A stretch of 64,000 bases of DNA from Paenibacillus sp. MSJ-34 (GCF_018918005.1 NZ_JAHLPR010000024.1:1-64000), one strand, 5' to 3'. Shown: positions 44,737 through 55,214, counted from the first letter of the stretch. Program-made: numbers and translations. Notes: a model not told the origin generated them from the letters alone.

Positions 44737-45294
44737 TTAAGCCCGGGAAATGTATTTCCCTTCGCGCGTGTCGATTAGCAGTGTGTCCCCTTCGTTAATA
44801 AACAAAGGAACTTGGACGTTTAATCCTGTCTCTACTTTCGCGTTTTTCGTTGCGCCGGTAGCCGTGTTTCCTTTAATGCCCGGCTCGGTTTCCACCACTT
44901 TCAATTCGACGCTGTTCGGCAGGTTGATACCGAGAATTTCGCCTTGATAGCTGACGATATGAACATTCATATTGTCCTTCAGGAAATTCAATTCCCACTC
45001 CAACTGCTTGCCGCTCAAGCTGAATTGGTCATATGACTCGTTATCCATAAATACATGCTCGTCGCCTGATGCGTATAAATATTGCACTTCGCGGTTGTCG
45101 ATTTGCGCCTTGCCGATCGTTTCGCCCGCGCGGAACGTACGCTCCACCGTATTGCCGTTGCGCAAGTTTTTCAGCTTCGAACGAACGAATGCCGCTCCCT
45201 TCCCCGGCTTCACGTGTTGGAAATCAAGAACCGTAAAAATATCCCCGTCCACTTCGACGGTTAATCCTGTTTTAAAGTCGTTTACTGAAATCAC
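44737..45294 (-). CDS. efp: Translation elongation factor P
   Basis: Rescues ribosomes stalled at polyproline. 185 aa, identical in length to B. subtilis EF-P, with [40 protein letters not shown]; the loop residue equivalent to the modified Lys is in PGKGAA (Lys32). GTG at 45294 has AGGAGGA 6 bases upstream; 38 in-frame residues upstream are not EF-P. Downstream of papA. Confidence 0.96.
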   Translation of the reverse strand: MISVNDFKTGLTVEVDGDIFTVLDFQHVKPGKGAAFVRSKLKNLRNGNTVERTFRAGETIGKAQIDNREVQYLYASGDEHVFMDNESYDQFSLSGKQLEWELNFLKDNMNVHIVSYQGEILGINLPNSVELKVVETEPGIKGNTATGATKNAKVETGLNVQVPLFINEGDTLLIDTREGKYISRA

Positions 45295-45397
45295 GAAAAT
45301 TCCTCCTAAAAATGTTTGTGAAGCGACGCGTCGAATGCGATCGCCAACTTTTCTTCCTTCATGAAACTCATGTTGTGAATTCATTCGTCCGAAGCAT

Positions 45398-46474
45398 TTA
45401 CGCGTCAATCGTTATAAATTCTTTCGTGGAATGAGTCAATATTTTAATCCCGTCCTGAGTAATGACGATGTCATCCTCGATCCGTACGCCGCCGAATCCC
45501 GGAATATAGATGCCGGGTTCAACGGTAACGACCATGCCGGGCTTTAAAATCGTGTCGCTCAGCTTCGAGAGGCGCGGAGCCTCGTGAATTTCCATGCCGA
45601 TGCCGTGGCCGGTGCTGTGGCCGAAGCTATCGCCGTAACCGTGGCGCTCGATCATATCTCTCGCCAAGGCATCCGCTTCGCTGCCGGTCATCCCCGGACG
45701 GATGTTCGCAAGCGCATGCAGTTGCGCTTCCAATACGATATCGTATATTTCGCGATGTTTGTCCGTCGGTTTGCCAAGCACGACCGTGCGCGTCAAATCG
45801 GAGACATAACTGTTCATATATGCGCCGAAATCGAATTTGACGAACTCGTCCTTCCGCAACACGCGGTCGCTCGCAACGCCATGCGGCAGCGCCGAACGTT
45901 CGCCGGAAGCGACGATCGTTTCGAACGAAGTCGAGGTCGCGCCTTTTCTCCGCATGAAAAACTCCATCTCCAGCGCGATTTCCTTCTCCGTTATTCCCGG
46001 CTTCAACATCGTCAAAATATGGGAAAACGTCGCATCCGCCAAATCGGCGGCTTCCTGAATCAAAGCCAATTCCCGCTCGTCTTTCACCATGCGCAGTTCT
46101 TCGACAAGGCCGGACATGGGAACCAATCGAATCGTCCCTGCTTGCGCCTCGTACGTCTTGTATGTACTGAACGCAACATAATCCTGCTCGAATCCGGTAC
46201 GCTTCACTCCAACCGCCGCGAGCAAATCCCGAACCGTCTCCATCACTTGCGGGCGATGCTCGATCACTTCAAAATCCGGAGCTTGTTGCGCAGCTTGCGT
46301 CATATAACGAAAGTCGGTCAACAAATACGCCTTATCCATCGTAATCACAACATAACCGGACGACCCGGTAAAACCGCTCACATATTGACGGTTTACGCCG
46401 TTCGTAATAAACAGTGCTTCCAATTGCCGCGCTTCCATCGCTTGGCGGAGTTGTTCCACCCGTTTGTTATTCAA
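45398..46474 (-). CDS. papA: Xaa-Pro aminopeptidase (YqhT)
   Basis: M24 metallopeptidase that removes N-terminal residues before proline. 358 aa with N-terminal creatinase-like domain and a pita-bread domain bearing the metal ligands: [17 protein letters not shown] (Asp), [13 protein letters not shown] (His), [10 protein letters not shown] (Glu) and VRIEDDI (Glu). Start uncertain: TTG 46474 has AAGG at good distance; a TTG at 46483 overlaps the aroQ stop. Adjacent efp also concerns proline. Confidence 0.93.
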   Translation of the reverse strand: MNNKRVEQLRQAMEARQLEALFITNGVNRQYVSGFTGSSGYVVITMDKAYLLTDFRYMTQAAQQAPDFEVIEHRPQVMETVRDLLAAVGVKRTGFEQDYVAFSTYKTYEAQAGTIRLVPMSGLVEELRMVKDERELALIQEAADLADATFSHILTMLKPGITEKEIALEMEFFMRRKGATSTSFETIVASGERSALPHGVASDRVLRKDEFVKFDFGAYMNSYVSDLTRTVVLGKPTDKHREIYDIVLEAQLHALANIRPGMTGSEADALARDMIERHGYGDSFGHSTGHGIGMEIHEAPRLSKLSDTILKPGMVVTVEPGIYIPGFGGVRIEDDIVITQDGIKILTHSTKEFITIDA

Positions 46475-46479
46475 TACGA

Positions 46480-46932
46480 TCAACCTTCTTTCATTTGCGC
46501 ATTCAAATGGCGATGCAGCGCAATCAGTCCCAGTTCGTAACCGGCGGCTCCGAAGCCGGCGATTTGACCGAGAGCGACGGGTGCGATCACCGAAGTATGA
46601 CGAAACGATTCTCTCTGATGAATATTCGACAAATGTACTTCGACGACAGGAATCGAGACGGTGCTGATGGCATCGCGCAACGCGTAACTGTAATGCGTGA
46701 ATGCGCCGGGATTGAACAAGATGCCTTGCGCAACGCCATAGGCTTCATGGATCCGGTCGATGAGCGCCCCTTCGTGATTCGATTGGAAGAACTCGAGGTC
46801 CATGCCCAATTCGCCCGCTTTGCCGCGCAGCGCCGCTTCAATCGCATCCAATCCGACCGATCCGTATATGCCTGGTTCGCGAATTCCTAGCATATTCAAG
46901 TTCGGTCCGTTCAACACTAATATTGTAAGCAT
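46480..46932 (-). CDS. aroQ: 3-dehydroquinate dehydratase, type II
   Basis: Shikimate-pathway dehydration of 3-dehydroquinate. 150 aa with [18 protein letters not shown] (catalytic Tyr23, Arg18 region), [33 protein letters not shown], and [16 protein letters not shown]. Order aroQ-papA-efp as in B. subtilis yqhS-yqhT-efp. Confidence 0.96.
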   Translation of the reverse strand: MLTILVLNGPNLNMLGIREPGIYGSVGLDAIEAALRGKAGELGMDLEFFQSNHEGALIDRIHEAYGVAQGILFNPGAFTHYSYALRDAISTVSIPVVEVHLSNIHQRESFRHTSVIAPVALGQIAGFGAAGYELGLIALHRHLNAQMKEG

Positions 46933-47053
46933 TTACGATCGACCACCCGCACTGATATATCCGTAATCCTACGGTAAAATAACCACATGATATTTTACCA
47001 TAAATGTCCGCGGTTTGAGAAGCTTTTGTCGCACGGATCGACCGGGCGGAAGA

Positions 47054-47539
47054 TCAATTGCGCGCTTCACGCGGTTCTCTCACCCGCTCGTCGTTGAATT
47101 CGAACGCCGTCGTATAGCCGATGAACAGCCCCCATAGCACAAAAACGCAAAACTCGGATATAATCGTATTCCAATTGGAATGCGTCACGCGATTCACCAT
47201 GCCGGCGGCGGGTCCGGCAAATACGAACAATATCGCCCACCACAACATGCCGTACACGATTCCCGGCCACGGGCCCAACAATTTGCGAAACAACAGCGTA
47301 TAGATGAGCGTTGCGAGAATGGACAGCAGTATAAATAACAGCGTTCCGGCGGCATGGCCGGCAATCGACTGCCAGAAGGAAGCGCGGTAGAACGGTTTGA
47401 GCATAAAGCCGGGACTAACCGACGTAAAACGAAACCAATAAAAAAACCACCGAACGAGCCCCCAAATCAATCCCGCAAAAAAACCGAGTTGAATGGAGAA
47501 CCAGAACATATTCGTGTTGCCTTTCTTTCGTCTTTTCAT
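47054..47539 (-). CDS. yqhR: YqhR family membrane protein
   Basis: 161 aa with four transmembrane helices (about 12-30, 58-80, 88-108, 125-145). The gene position between aroQ and yqhQ is that of B. subtilis yqhR. ATG 47539 has GGAGG 9 bases upstream; 57 in-frame residues further upstream are rejected. Function unknown. Confidence 0.8.
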   Translation of the reverse strand: MKRRKKGNTNMFWFSIQLGFFAGLIWGLVRWFFYWFRFTSVSPGFMLKPFYRASFWQSIAGHAAGTLLFILLSILATLIYTLLFRKLLGPWPGIVYGMLWWAILFVFAGPAAGMVNRVTHSNWNTIISEFCVFVLWGLFIGYTTAFEFNDERVREPREARN

Positions 47540-47713
47540 ATGTATAAACCTCCTTCTGCAAGATTCGCACGGATCTATCCGGTAGTATGCGCAATTGGCA
47601 CTATCGTAATCAAAGTAGCATTTCTGCCGCAAATTCGTTACAATTAAGGTAGCTTCGCCCTCGAACGAGTCAGGCGCAGCGGGAAGATTTTTACTTGGGG
47701 AAGGTGACACTCA

Positions 47714-48658
47714 TTGTCTGATAAAGCAAAAACCGCAATATACGGCGGACAAGCGGTCTTGGAAGGGGTTATGTTCGGGGGGCAATACGTGAATGTAACG
47801 GCCGTAAGGCGGAAAAATAACGAAATCGCGTTTTTCGAAGTTCCGAAAAAAGAAAAACCGTGGGTGAAACAGTTAAAGAGAATACCTTTTATCCGCGGAA
47901 TCGTCGGATTAATCGACTCGAGCGCCAAAGGGTCCCAGCATTTGAACTTCTCGGCGGAAGCGTACGCGGAGGACGAAGTAGGCCCCGAGGAAGCCGCCAA
48001 GCAGAAGGAAAAGGAAAGCTCCGGCTTTAACCTGACGATGATTCTCGGCGTCGCCGTCGTCGGCATTCTCTCCTTCCTCGTGGGCAAATTGGTTTTCACT
48101 TTAGTTCCTGTTTTTGTCGAGCAGTTGATCTTTGGCCAAGCATTCGAGAATAAAATATTACACAACCTGATCGAAGGCATCATTAAGATCGCATTTCTGT
48201 TAGTTTATTTGTGGGTCATTTCGCAAGCCCCGCCGATCAAAAGATTGTTCCAATACCACGGCGCGGAGCATAAAGTCATCAGCGCTTACGAAGCCGGCTT
48301 GGAACTGACGGTAAAGAACGTCCAAAAATTCAATACGCTGCATTACCGGTGCGGAAGCAGTTTTATCGTCTTATCGGTTATTATCGGCGTCATCATCTAT
48401 TCGTTTGTGCCTTGGGACAACTTATGGGAACGCGTTATTCAAAGATTGCTGCTCCTGCCTGTCGTACTCGGCGTTTCGTACGAGGCGCTCCGTTTCACAA
48501 ATTCCTTGCGCGACGTGCCGGTGCTTCGTTACCTCGGTTATCCCGGCTTGTGGCTGCAAAAACTAACGACCAAGCAACCGACGGACGATCAGGTGGAAGT
48601 TTCGATCGCTTCGTTCAACCGAATGAGAGAGTTGGATCGTCAATTTGCCAATCAATAA
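47714..48658 (+). CDS. yqhQ: YqhQ family protein (DUF1385)
   Basis: 314 aa. Conserved DUF1385 features: IYGGQAVLEGVMFGGQYVNVTAVRR near the N-terminus, RIPFIRGIVGLIDS, and YHGAEHKVISAYEAG in the centre; about four transmembrane helices. TTG start with AAGGTGA 6 bases upstream. DUF1385 proteins are sometimes described as metal-dependent enzymes, but no activity is established. Confidence 0.87.
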   Translation: MSDKAKTAIYGGQAVLEGVMFGGQYVNVTAVRRKNNEIAFFEVPKKEKPWVKQLKRIPFIRGIVGLIDSSAKGSQHLNFSAEAYAEDEVGPEEAAKQKEKESSGFNLTMILGVAVVGILSFLVGKLVFTLVPVFVEQLIFGQAFENKILHNLIEGIIKIAFLLVYLWVISQAPPIKRLFQYHGAEHKVISAYEAGLELTVKNVQKFNTLHYRCGSSFIVLSVIIGVIIYSFVPWDNLWERVIQRLLLLPVVLGVSYEALRFTNSLRDVPVLRYLGYPGLWLQKLTTKQPTDDQVEVSIASFNRMRELDRQFANQ

Positions 48659-48681
48659 TTTTTTAGCGAAAGGATGAGAGC

Positions 48682-48993
48682 GTGATGGTGAACCGGTACC
48701 GGATTACGGCCTACATTTTTATCGCATTTGCGCTAATCGGTTTGGTTGTAAGCATACTGGAGCAGCCCGGCCAATTTATCATTCCTTTGCTCGTCATTGG
48801 AGTCGTCTTCGTCTTGTATAAGTTTCCGCCGCAACGGTTTCGTTCTATGCGGCCCGGAGCCCGCGGCGGTTACCGCCGGGTGGAGGCGAACCGCGTTCGT
48901 CCGGAGAAGCCGAAGCGCAAACGCGCTCCGTTCCGGGTAATCGATGGCTCGAAGAAAGGTCCGGACGACGACGATTATCCCAAGTATCATTAA
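48682..48993 (+). CDS. Small membrane protein in the YqhP position
   Basis: 103 aa with two hydrophobic helices (about 6-25 and 31-48) and a very basic Arg/Pro-rich C-terminal half (RSMRPGARGGYRRVEANRVRPEKPKRKRAP) ending in an acidic patch (PDDDDYP). It occupies the place of yqhP downstream of yqhQ. Start GTG 48682 or ATG 48685. Function unknown. Confidence 0.7.
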   Translation: MMVNRYRITAYIFIAFALIGLVVSILEQPGQFIIPLLVIGVVFVLYKFPPQRFRSMRPGARGGYRRVEANRVRPEKPKRKRAPFRVIDGSKKGPDDDDYPKYH

Positions 48994-49001
48994 AGCAAAA
49001 G

Positions 49002-49035
49002 AAAGCAGCCCCTCCTCTTCAAGAGCGGGCTGCTT
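49002..49035. terminator. Bidirectional terminator
   Basis: AAAGCAGCCC (49002-49011) pairs with GGGCTGCTTT (49026-49035); TTTTGTTT follows on the plus strand. It separates the convergent yqhP-like gene and patatin gene. Confidence 0.75.
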
Positions 49036-49045
49036 TTGTTTCGGG

Positions 49046-50014
49046 TTATACTTTCAACGCCGTTACGTATTTCTTAAAATGCACTTCGTAATCCTTCACG
49101 GTCCAGCCTTCAAAAAAATGAGTGCCCGCCGCTAACCCCGCATCGTACAATTTCAAGCTTTCCTCCGTACTAATGTCGAATTGAACCGTCCCGATGCCGA
49201 GCGTCGGGACTTTAATCGTACGGTAACGGTTATGCTGCTCGATATACCGTTCGTCATGCGCCGACATCATCGTCTCGAACATCGCTTCGAACATGGAGAA
49301 CGGCCCGTTAATCCGATGCGGCTGACTTTCCGTTTTCCCTACCAGTTGAAAACCGATCGTCGGTACGATCGGCGTTTGCCCTGGCTTGCATTCCCGGTCG
49401 AACAACCAAAGCGGGAAGTTGCTGAGCAAGCCGCCGTCGACGATATAGGCGAATTGGGTTTTGAATTTTTTGCGCCCGCCGACGGAATGCGCTTCGCGAA
49501 TCATGACCGGATCGAAGAAATAAGGAATGCTCGTGCTCATGCGAATCGCCTTGGCCACTTCGAATTGAGCGGGATCGATGCCGTATTGGGATATATCGTC
49601 CGGAAGTACGAGCAGCTTGCCGTTCGTAATGTCCGAAGCGATGATGCGAAGTTGGTTTTTTGCCAAATCGCCGAACGTACGCACCTTTTTCCGCAACAAA
49701 ATGTTTCGGATCCAATACTCCAACGCCTCGCCGGAATAAAGCCCTTTCTTCCATAGCACCCTGGCGACGGGGCCGATTACTTTGACGTTAAATATAGGCG
49801 CTCTCGTAAGCAATGTGGAAAACGGCGTTTCGATGATGATCTTCTTCATTTCCGACGCTGTAAATCCGGCCGCAATCAATGCCGCGACGATCGAACCCGA
49901 CGAAGTGCCGGCCACCCGTTCAAATCGGACGCCGTGTTGTTCCGCCGCCCGCACCGCTCCCGCCAGCGCGATTCCTTTGACACCTCCGCCTTCAAATACG
50001 GCATTGACCCGCAT
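49046..50014 (-). CDS. yqhO: Patatin-like phospholipase (YqhO/RssA family)
   Basis: 322-aa predicted lipid acyl hydrolase. Oxyanion loop GGGVKGIA (about 9-16), nucleophile elbow GTSSG (Ser near residue 40) and the Asp of DGG (about 191) form the Ser-Asp dyad. Context between yqhP and mntR matches B. subtilis yqhO. ATG 50014 is preferred, with AGGGTGA upstream. No signal peptide. Confidence 0.88.
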   Translation of the reverse strand: MRVNAVFEGGGVKGIALAGAVRAAEQHGVRFERVAGTSSGSIVAALIAAGFTASEMKKIIIETPFSTLLTRAPIFNVKVIGPVARVLWKKGLYSGEALEYWIRNILLRKKVRTFGDLAKNQLRIIASDITNGKLLVLPDDISQYGIDPAQFEVAKAIRMSTSIPYFFDPVMIREAHSVGGRKKFKTQFAYIVDGGLLSNFPLWLFDRECKPGQTPIVPTIGFQLVGKTESQPHRINGPFSMFEAMFETMMSAHDERYIEQHNRYRTIKVPTLGIGTVQFDISTEESLKLYDAGLAAGTHFFEGWTVKDYEVHFKKYVTALKV

Positions 50015-50081
50015 TCGCACATCACCCTTTTCGCAGTCATTCCTCTACTGGAAATGTATGCGGCGGAGGGTTGTCACTATG

Positions 50082-51704
50082 TTATTGCCGATAATACGTT
50101 TTCAGCCTGTCGGCGATGCCGAGCGTATTTTTGCGCAAATCTTTGGCGCTGAAGAAGATGCTGCCGCTCACACCGCCAATTTGGCGATTGTAATCGAGTT
50201 GCGATAGAAGTCCCGCGGCGCTGGACCATCCCGCTTCGCTCGTCCCGAGCTTGTATGGCGCATGACCGATGTAAAGCTTCACCCCGGTTCCCTTCGTTTC
50301 GTTCGCCCACCAATCGACGAGCGTGGCGTAAGGGGCCGTTTTATGTTCAAGACTCCAGTAAATTTGCGGAGCGACATAATCGATCCAGCCGCTGCGAATC
50401 CAGTTGCGCACATCGGCATATAAGTTGTCGTAGCTGCTCAAGCCCGCCGCCGTATTGGAACCGGTCGGGTCCATCTTTTGATTGCGCCATACGCCGAACG
50501 GACTAATGCCGAATTCGATGCCGCTTTTTACCGCAGCGATTTTTTTGCTTAATTGCTCGACGAACAAATCGACATTATGCCGCCGCCAATCGCCTTTGTC
50601 CGCGAATTGTCCGTTATTGTACTCCGCATAGGCCGCATCGTCTTGAAACGGCTCTTTGTCTTCGCCATATGGATAAAAATAATCGTCCAGATGCACGCCG
50701 TCGATATCGTAATTCCGCACCACTTCCATGATGCTGTCGACGATGAAGTCGCGCGCCGCCGGAATGCCCGGATCGTACATCAACTTCCCTTGATGGCGAA
50801 CGACCCATTCGGGATGCTGCCGCGCCGGATGCTCGGCCGCCAAGTTCTCCATTTTATCGTCTACGCTGATCCGGAAAGGATTGAACCAGGCATGAAACTC
50901 CATGTTCCGCTTATGCGTCTCTTCAATCATGAAAGCGAGCGGATCGTATCCCGGATCCTGTCCTTGCACGCCGGTCAAATATTTGGACCATGGCACATAT
51001 TGCGACGGATAGAATGCGTCCGACGTCGGGCGGACTTGCACGATCGCCGCATTCATCCCCATATCTTGCAAATCGTCAAGCAGCTTCGTAAATTCGCTTT
51101 GCTGCTGCTCCGCGGATAGTCCCGCTTTCGTAGGCCAGTCAATATTGTAAACGGTAGATACCCATGCGGCCCGAAATTCGTCCCCCGCCGGTTTGTCCGG
51201 TTTCGACGGTGTCGGGACAGACGGAGACGGGACGGACGGTTCAGACGGAGCGGAAGCGGCGAATAGCCGGACGGCTCGTGCGGCTTCATCCCAATTGACG
51301 GTCATCCCCAAACTTTCGCCTACGAAACGAAGCGGCACCATCGTGCGCCCGTTTCTCATTTCGGCCGAAGCTTCCAGTTCGACCGGCTCTCCGTTTACGG
51401 TTGCGGTCTTCTTCCCTTTGGCCAAAGAAATGGCCGTATCCTGACCGCTAATCGAAACCGTGCCCGATCGTTCGTTCCAATCGACGAATGCTCCTAGCGA
51501 CTCGCCGATCACTCGGAGCGGCACCATCACTTTGCCCGCTTTCGGCACGATATAGGGAGCCGTATCGGTATGTATGCGCGATCCGTTTAAGTATAATTCG
51601 ATCTCCTTGGCGCCAGCCGCTTCGGCTTTTGCCGCAAATACGGCTGTCGTCTGCAAAGTCAAAACCAATGCGATGAACCATATCGCAACTCTAGTAAACT
51701 TCAA
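50082..51704 (-). CDS. Secreted GHL10-type glycoside hydrolase-like protein with copper-amine-oxidase-N domains
   Basis: 540 aa: signal peptide (about 1-30, cleavage near VFAAKA), two copper amine oxidase N-terminal-like units (about 36-150, each with MVPLRVIGESLG or MVPLRFVGESLG), a Pro/Ser linker (155-172), and a GHL10/DUF187 barrel beginning EFRAAWVSTVYNIDWPT. Probable catalytic acids are in the barrel segment DGVHLDDYFYPY. It resembles YngK. These proteins act on or bind the cell wall or extracellular sugars; the substrate is unknown. TTG start, AGGAGA 10 bases upstream. Confidence 0.85.
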   Translation of the reverse strand: MKFTRVAIWFIALVLTLQTTAVFAAKAEAAGAKEIELYLNGSRIHTDTAPYIVPKAGKVMVPLRVIGESLGAFVDWNERSGTVSISGQDTAISLAKGKKTATVNGEPVELEASAEMRNGRTMVPLRFVGESLGMTVNWDEAARAVRLFAASAPSEPSVPSPSVPTPSKPDKPAGDEFRAAWVSTVYNIDWPTKAGLSAEQQQSEFTKLLDDLQDMGMNAAIVQVRPTSDAFYPSQYVPWSKYLTGVQGQDPGYDPLAFMIEETHKRNMEFHAWFNPFRISVDDKMENLAAEHPARQHPEWVVRHQGKLMYDPGIPAARDFIVDSIMEVVRNYDIDGVHLDDYFYPYGEDKEPFQDDAAYAEYNNGQFADKGDWRRHNVDLFVEQLSKKIAAVKSGIEFGISPFGVWRNQKMDPTGSNTAAGLSSYDNLYADVRNWIRSGWIDYVAPQIYWSLEHKTAPYATLVDWWANETKGTGVKLYIGHAPYKLGTSEAGWSSAAGLLSQLDYNRQIGGVSGSIFFSAKDLRKNTLGIADRLKTYYRQ

Positions 51705-51907
51705 TCCGGCTCACTCTCCTAAAACGTATTGTACGACTCCGCAGCAACTCTCGCACCGGCAAATTCGGAATATTGCTAGATTCTTTTCGCTTGCCGGGCA
51801 TAACAATGCCCTGCCCTCGCTAGCCTGGCAATGCGGCCGCCTGCGAAACCTCAATAGTATTGACGCAATGAACAAGGCAAAAGTTTCCCGCACCGCAAAA
51901 AATAAGA

Positions 51908-51934
51908 AATGCCCGTTTCGTAGAAACAGGCATT
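51908..51934 (-). terminator. Terminator of mntR
   Basis: AATGCCCGTTTC and GAAACAGGCATT form a 12-bp stem with one mismatch, immediately after the mntR stop, followed on the minus strand by TTTCTTATTTTTT. The remaining bases up to the GHL10 gene at 51704 hold no gene. Confidence 0.75.
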
Positions 51935-51935
51935 G

Positions 51936-52361
51936 TTACGCGTCGTTTTCCAATTCGTTATGTATTTCCTTCAGCTGCTGCAGCCTCTCAGGCTCCCGCC
52001 GAAAGTATTCGACCAACGATTCGATGCAAGTAATGGAGTCCCAACTTAGATGATGTTCGATTCCTTCCACATCTTTGTAGATATTTTCCTCCTGCACGCC
52101 GATTATCTCGAGGAAATCTTCCAACAATGTGTGGCGCTCCATCAAGCGTTTCCCCATTTTCTTTCCTTTATTCGTCAAAACAAGGCCGCGATATTTCTCG
52201 TAGATGAGATAATTGTCTTTATCGAGCTTTTGTATCATTTTCGTTACGGACGAGGGATGAACTTCCAATCCTTCCGCGATATCCGAAACCCGGGCATACC
52301 CTTTTTCATCGATCAATTTATAAATTCGTTCCAAATAATCTTCCATGCTCGGCGTTGGCAT
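51936..52361 (-). CDS. mntR: Manganese transport regulator MntR
   Basis: DtxR-family Mn2+-responsive repressor, 141 aa, one shorter than B. subtilis MntR. N-terminal [17 protein letters not shown] contains Asp8 and Glu11, metal ligands in the family; winged helix [22 protein letters not shown]; further ligands in the [14 protein letters not shown] and EGIEHHLS segments (His77, Glu99, Glu102, His103 region). Manganese transporter targets are not in this window. Confidence 0.95.
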   Translation of the reverse strand: MPTPSMEDYLERIYKLIDEKGYARVSDIAEGLEVHPSSVTKMIQKLDKDNYLIYEKYRGLVLTNKGKKMGKRLMERHTLLEDFLEIIGVQEENIYKDVEGIEHHLSWDSITCIESLVEYFRREPERLQQLKEIHNELENDA

Positions 52362-52567
52362 GCGATTCCCTCATTTCACATATAAACTTCGAATTGAAAC
52401 CACTTTTAATGATACATGGATTTACATAAGAAAAGCAAGCCTTGCCGAGCAAATCGAGTCGGAAAAGCCTTCATTTGCATGTTTCGATCCACGCATCGCA
52501 AGGAAAACTAAAGATTGACTGCCCCGGCGGGAAGGGCATGTCAAAACCTCTTGAAGGAGGGTTTTCG

Positions 52568-53635
52568 TTGAATACTGCGGCATCTGCAAATCCTATCGCC
52601 GGAAAACGGACGAAATTATTCGTGCCCGAATTGGTCTATTTCGAACCGAACGCATTGCAATATCCAAAAGGCGAAAAAATTATGCAATGGGTCAAAGCGC
52701 AAGGAATTCCGTACCAAATGACGACATCGCATAACCGCATCACGAATTTGCCCGGCGAATCCGACCTGGAGAAATATAGAATCGCCAAAAAAACGCTCGT
52801 CGTCGGCCTGCGGAAAACGTTGAAGTTCGATCAATCCAAGCCTTCGGCCGAATACGCGATTCCGATCGCAACCGGATGCATGGGACATTGCCATTATTGT
52901 TATTTGCAAACGACGCTGGGCGCGAAACCGTACGTTCGGGTGTATGTCAACACGGACGAGATTATGGCGGCGGCAAAACGTTATATCGACGAACGCGCGC
53001 CGGAAATAACCAGATTCGAAGCGGCATGCACGTCGGACCCTGTCGGGTTGGAGCATATTACCGGATCGCTTGCCGAATTGATCGAATTTATGGGTAAGGA
53101 AGAGTACGGCCGTTTGCGCTTCGTGACCAAATACCATCATGTCGACTCGTTGCTGGGCTTGCCCCATCGCGGGCATACGCGCATCCGCTTCAGCGTGAAC
53201 GCGGACTATGTCATCCGGAATTTCGAGCCCGGTACGTCGCGCTTTATGGAACGAATCGAAGCGGCGGGGAAAATTGCCAAAGCAGGCTACCCGTTAGGGT
53301 TTATTATCGCCCCCATTATTTGGTTTGACGGATGGGAACAAGGCTACGGAGAACTGTTGCAGCGGCTCGGGGAAATATTGCCGCCGGAGGCGGCCCAAGA
53401 CTTGACGTTTGAGCTCATTCAGCATCGGTTTACAAAAACGGCCAAAAACGTCATCGAACAGCGTTATCCGAAGAGCAAGCTCGAGATGGACATCGCCAAA
53501 CGCAAATATAAATGGGGGCGCTGGGGGCAGGGCAAATACGTCTATCCGGACGAAAAAGCAAACGCCCTGCGGATGTTTCTCGCAGAGCGGATTTTCGAGC
53601 ATTTTCCGGCGGCAGCCATCGATTATTTCACGTAA
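52568..53635 (+). CDS. splB: Spore photoproduct lyase
   Basis: Radical SAM enzyme that reverses the 5-thyminyl-5,6-dihydrothymine lesion during spore germination. 355 aa; the [4Fe-4S] cluster motif GCMGHCHYC gives Cys104, Cys108 and Cys111, and the H-atom donor Cys154 is in RFEAACTSD. TTG start at 52568 with GAAGGAGGG 6 bases upstream; the family N-terminus FVPELVYFEPNAL starts soon after. The 42 extra in-frame residues upstream do not match. A clear SigG promoter was not found. Its stop directly abuts convergent ccdA. Confidence 0.96.
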   Translation: MNTAASANPIAGKRTKLFVPELVYFEPNALQYPKGEKIMQWVKAQGIPYQMTTSHNRITNLPGESDLEKYRIAKKTLVVGLRKTLKFDQSKPSAEYAIPIATGCMGHCHYCYLQTTLGAKPYVRVYVNTDEIMAAAKRYIDERAPEITRFEAACTSDPVGLEHITGSLAELIEFMGKEEYGRLRFVTKYHHVDSLLGLPHRGHTRIRFSVNADYVIRNFEPGTSRFMERIEAAGKIAKAGYPLGFIIAPIIWFDGWEQGYGELLQRLGEILPPEAAQDLTFELIQHRFTKTAKNVIEQRYPKSKLEMDIAKRKYKWGRWGQGKYVYPDEKANALRMFLAERIFEHFPAAAIDYFT

Positions 53636-54349
53636 TTAAAACTTGAGCCATTCCGGCGTAATGGATTGCAGCCAAATCGTAATTTTGGTCATTTGATCCG
53701 TAAATAGCAAAATTCCCATAATAATCATTAAAACGCCGCCGATTTTCATCAGCATGTTCGAATATTTCAAAATCCATTTGGTCGAACCGATGAAAAAAGC
53801 GAAAATAAAGAACGGCAGCGCAAAACCGAGCGAATACGCCGTCGTCAAGTTAAACCATGCGGTCGGTTCCGTTGCGGCCAGTCCGATAATGGCCGTTAAG
53901 ATCGGGCCGATGCATGGGGACCAACCCGCGGAGAAGCCGATGCCGAATACAAAAGAGCCTATGTAACCGGCCGGTTTGAATTTCAGGTTCAGCTTGCGTT
54001 CCCTCATCAAAAATTGAGGCTGGAACAAACCGGTCAAGAAAAGACCCATCGCGATAATTAAGACGGCGGCAAGTTGGCGGATCAAGCTTTTGTATTGTAC
54101 GAACACATCGCCGATGAGGCTTGCGCCGTAGCTTAACGTATAGAACACGACGGAAAAACCTAATATAAAAAAGAATGTATGGGATAGCGTGCGGAACCGC
54201 ACCTCTCTCTTATTTTGCTCCGTTTTGAGCGTATTGACGGACATGCCCGTAATAAAGGATAAATAAGAAGGATATAACGGCAAGCAGCATGGCGAGATGA
54301 AAGAAGCGAGTCCCGCCCAAAAAGCGATCCATATATTTACGTTAGACAA
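53636..54349 (-). CDS. ccdA: Cytochrome c biogenesis protein CcdA
   Basis: 237-aa thiol-disulfide carrier in the membrane that passes electrons outward for haem-binding Cys reduction and, in Bacillus, spore coat/cortex maturation. Six transmembrane helices; the redox Cys pair is in ASFISPCCLPLYPSYLSF (near residues 21-22) and SAGWSPCIGP. TTG start with GGGAA upstream. Downstream of znuB by 55 bases. Confidence 0.9.
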   Translation of the reverse strand: MSNVNIWIAFWAGLASFISPCCLPLYPSYLSFITGMSVNTLKTEQNKREVRFRTLSHTFFFILGFSVVFYTLSYGASLIGDVFVQYKSLIRQLAAVLIIAMGLFLTGLFQPQFLMRERKLNLKFKPAGYIGSFVFGIGFSAGWSPCIGPILTAIIGLAATEPTAWFNLTTAYSLGFALPFFIFAFFIGSTKWILKYSNMLMKIGGVLMIIMGILLFTDQMTKITIWLQSITPEWLKF

Positions 54350-54404
54350 GAATGTTTCCCACCTTTATGCAAAACGAGAGTCTATTTGATGCAACCTCTA
54401 CTGG

Positions 54405-55214
54405 TTATATTTTCATACCTCGTTTTACTATAAGTGTAACAATCAAAATCGCGATAAGCAACAACACGATTGTCCCGCCAGGCGCGAGGCTCCATACGCC
54501 GGCAATGAGCAGTCCGGCGATCGCCGCGATTTCGGCGATGAGCGCCGCGAAGAAGACGGATTGCTTGAACCCGCGCGCAATAAGCAAGCTGCATGCGACA
54601 GGAATCGTCAACAGCGCGGAAATAAGCAGCGCTCCCACAATTTTGATCGAAGCGCTCACCACGAGCGCGGTCAACACCGTAATCAACACATTCAAATACC
54701 GTACCGGCAGCCCGTTCACGGCTGCGGCATCCTCGTCGAACGACATCAGGAACAGTTCCTTCCATAACAAAGCAACGACGAGCAGGACAACCGCCGATAT
54801 GCCGCCCACAACGTAAAGATCGGTGTTCGTAAGCGTATAGATGCTGCCGAATAAATAACTTGAAACGTTCAAGTTATAGCTCATGCCGAGCGTAAACAAC
54901 AAGGAGGCGAGCGCCACTCCCCCCGACATTATGATGGCGATCGACAACTCCGCATAGGTTTTGTACGCTTTGCGCAATCTTTCGATCGCAAACGACGCGG
55001 CGAGCGCAAATAGCAGCCCGACCGCCAGCGGATATACCCCGATGAGAAAACCGAGCGCCACGCCCGCGATCGTCACATGCGCAAGCGTATCGCCGATCAT
55101 CGACAATCGTCTCAGTACGAGAAACGTTCCCATCAAAGGCGCCATCAGCGCTATCAAAATTCCTCCGGCAAGCGCGCGTTGAAAAAAGCCGCTGGCCAAT
55201 ATATCCATCAACAT
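54405..55214 (-). CDS. znuB: Zinc ABC transporter permease
   Basis: 269-aa membrane subunit with about eight helices, ABC-3 family (VLRRLSMIGDTLAHVTIAGVALGFLIG near the N-terminus, SFDEDAAAVNGLPVRYLN in the middle). With the ATPase and the solute-binding protein it forms a Zn2+ importer. RBS GGGGAGA. Third gene of znuA-znuC-znuB, all under the Zur box before znuA. Confidence 0.9.
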   Translation of the reverse strand: MLMDILASGFFQRALAGGILIALMAPLMGTFLVLRRLSMIGDTLAHVTIAGVALGFLIGVYPLAVGLLFALAASFAIERLRKAYKTYAELSIAIIMSGGVALASLLFTLGMSYNLNVSSYLFGSIYTLTNTDLYVVGGISAVVLLVVALLWKELFLMSFDEDAAAVNGLPVRYLNVLITVLTALVVSASIKIVGALLISALLTIPVACSLLIARGFKQSVFFAALIAEIAAIAGLLIAGVWSLAPGGTIVLLLIAILIVTLIVKRGMKI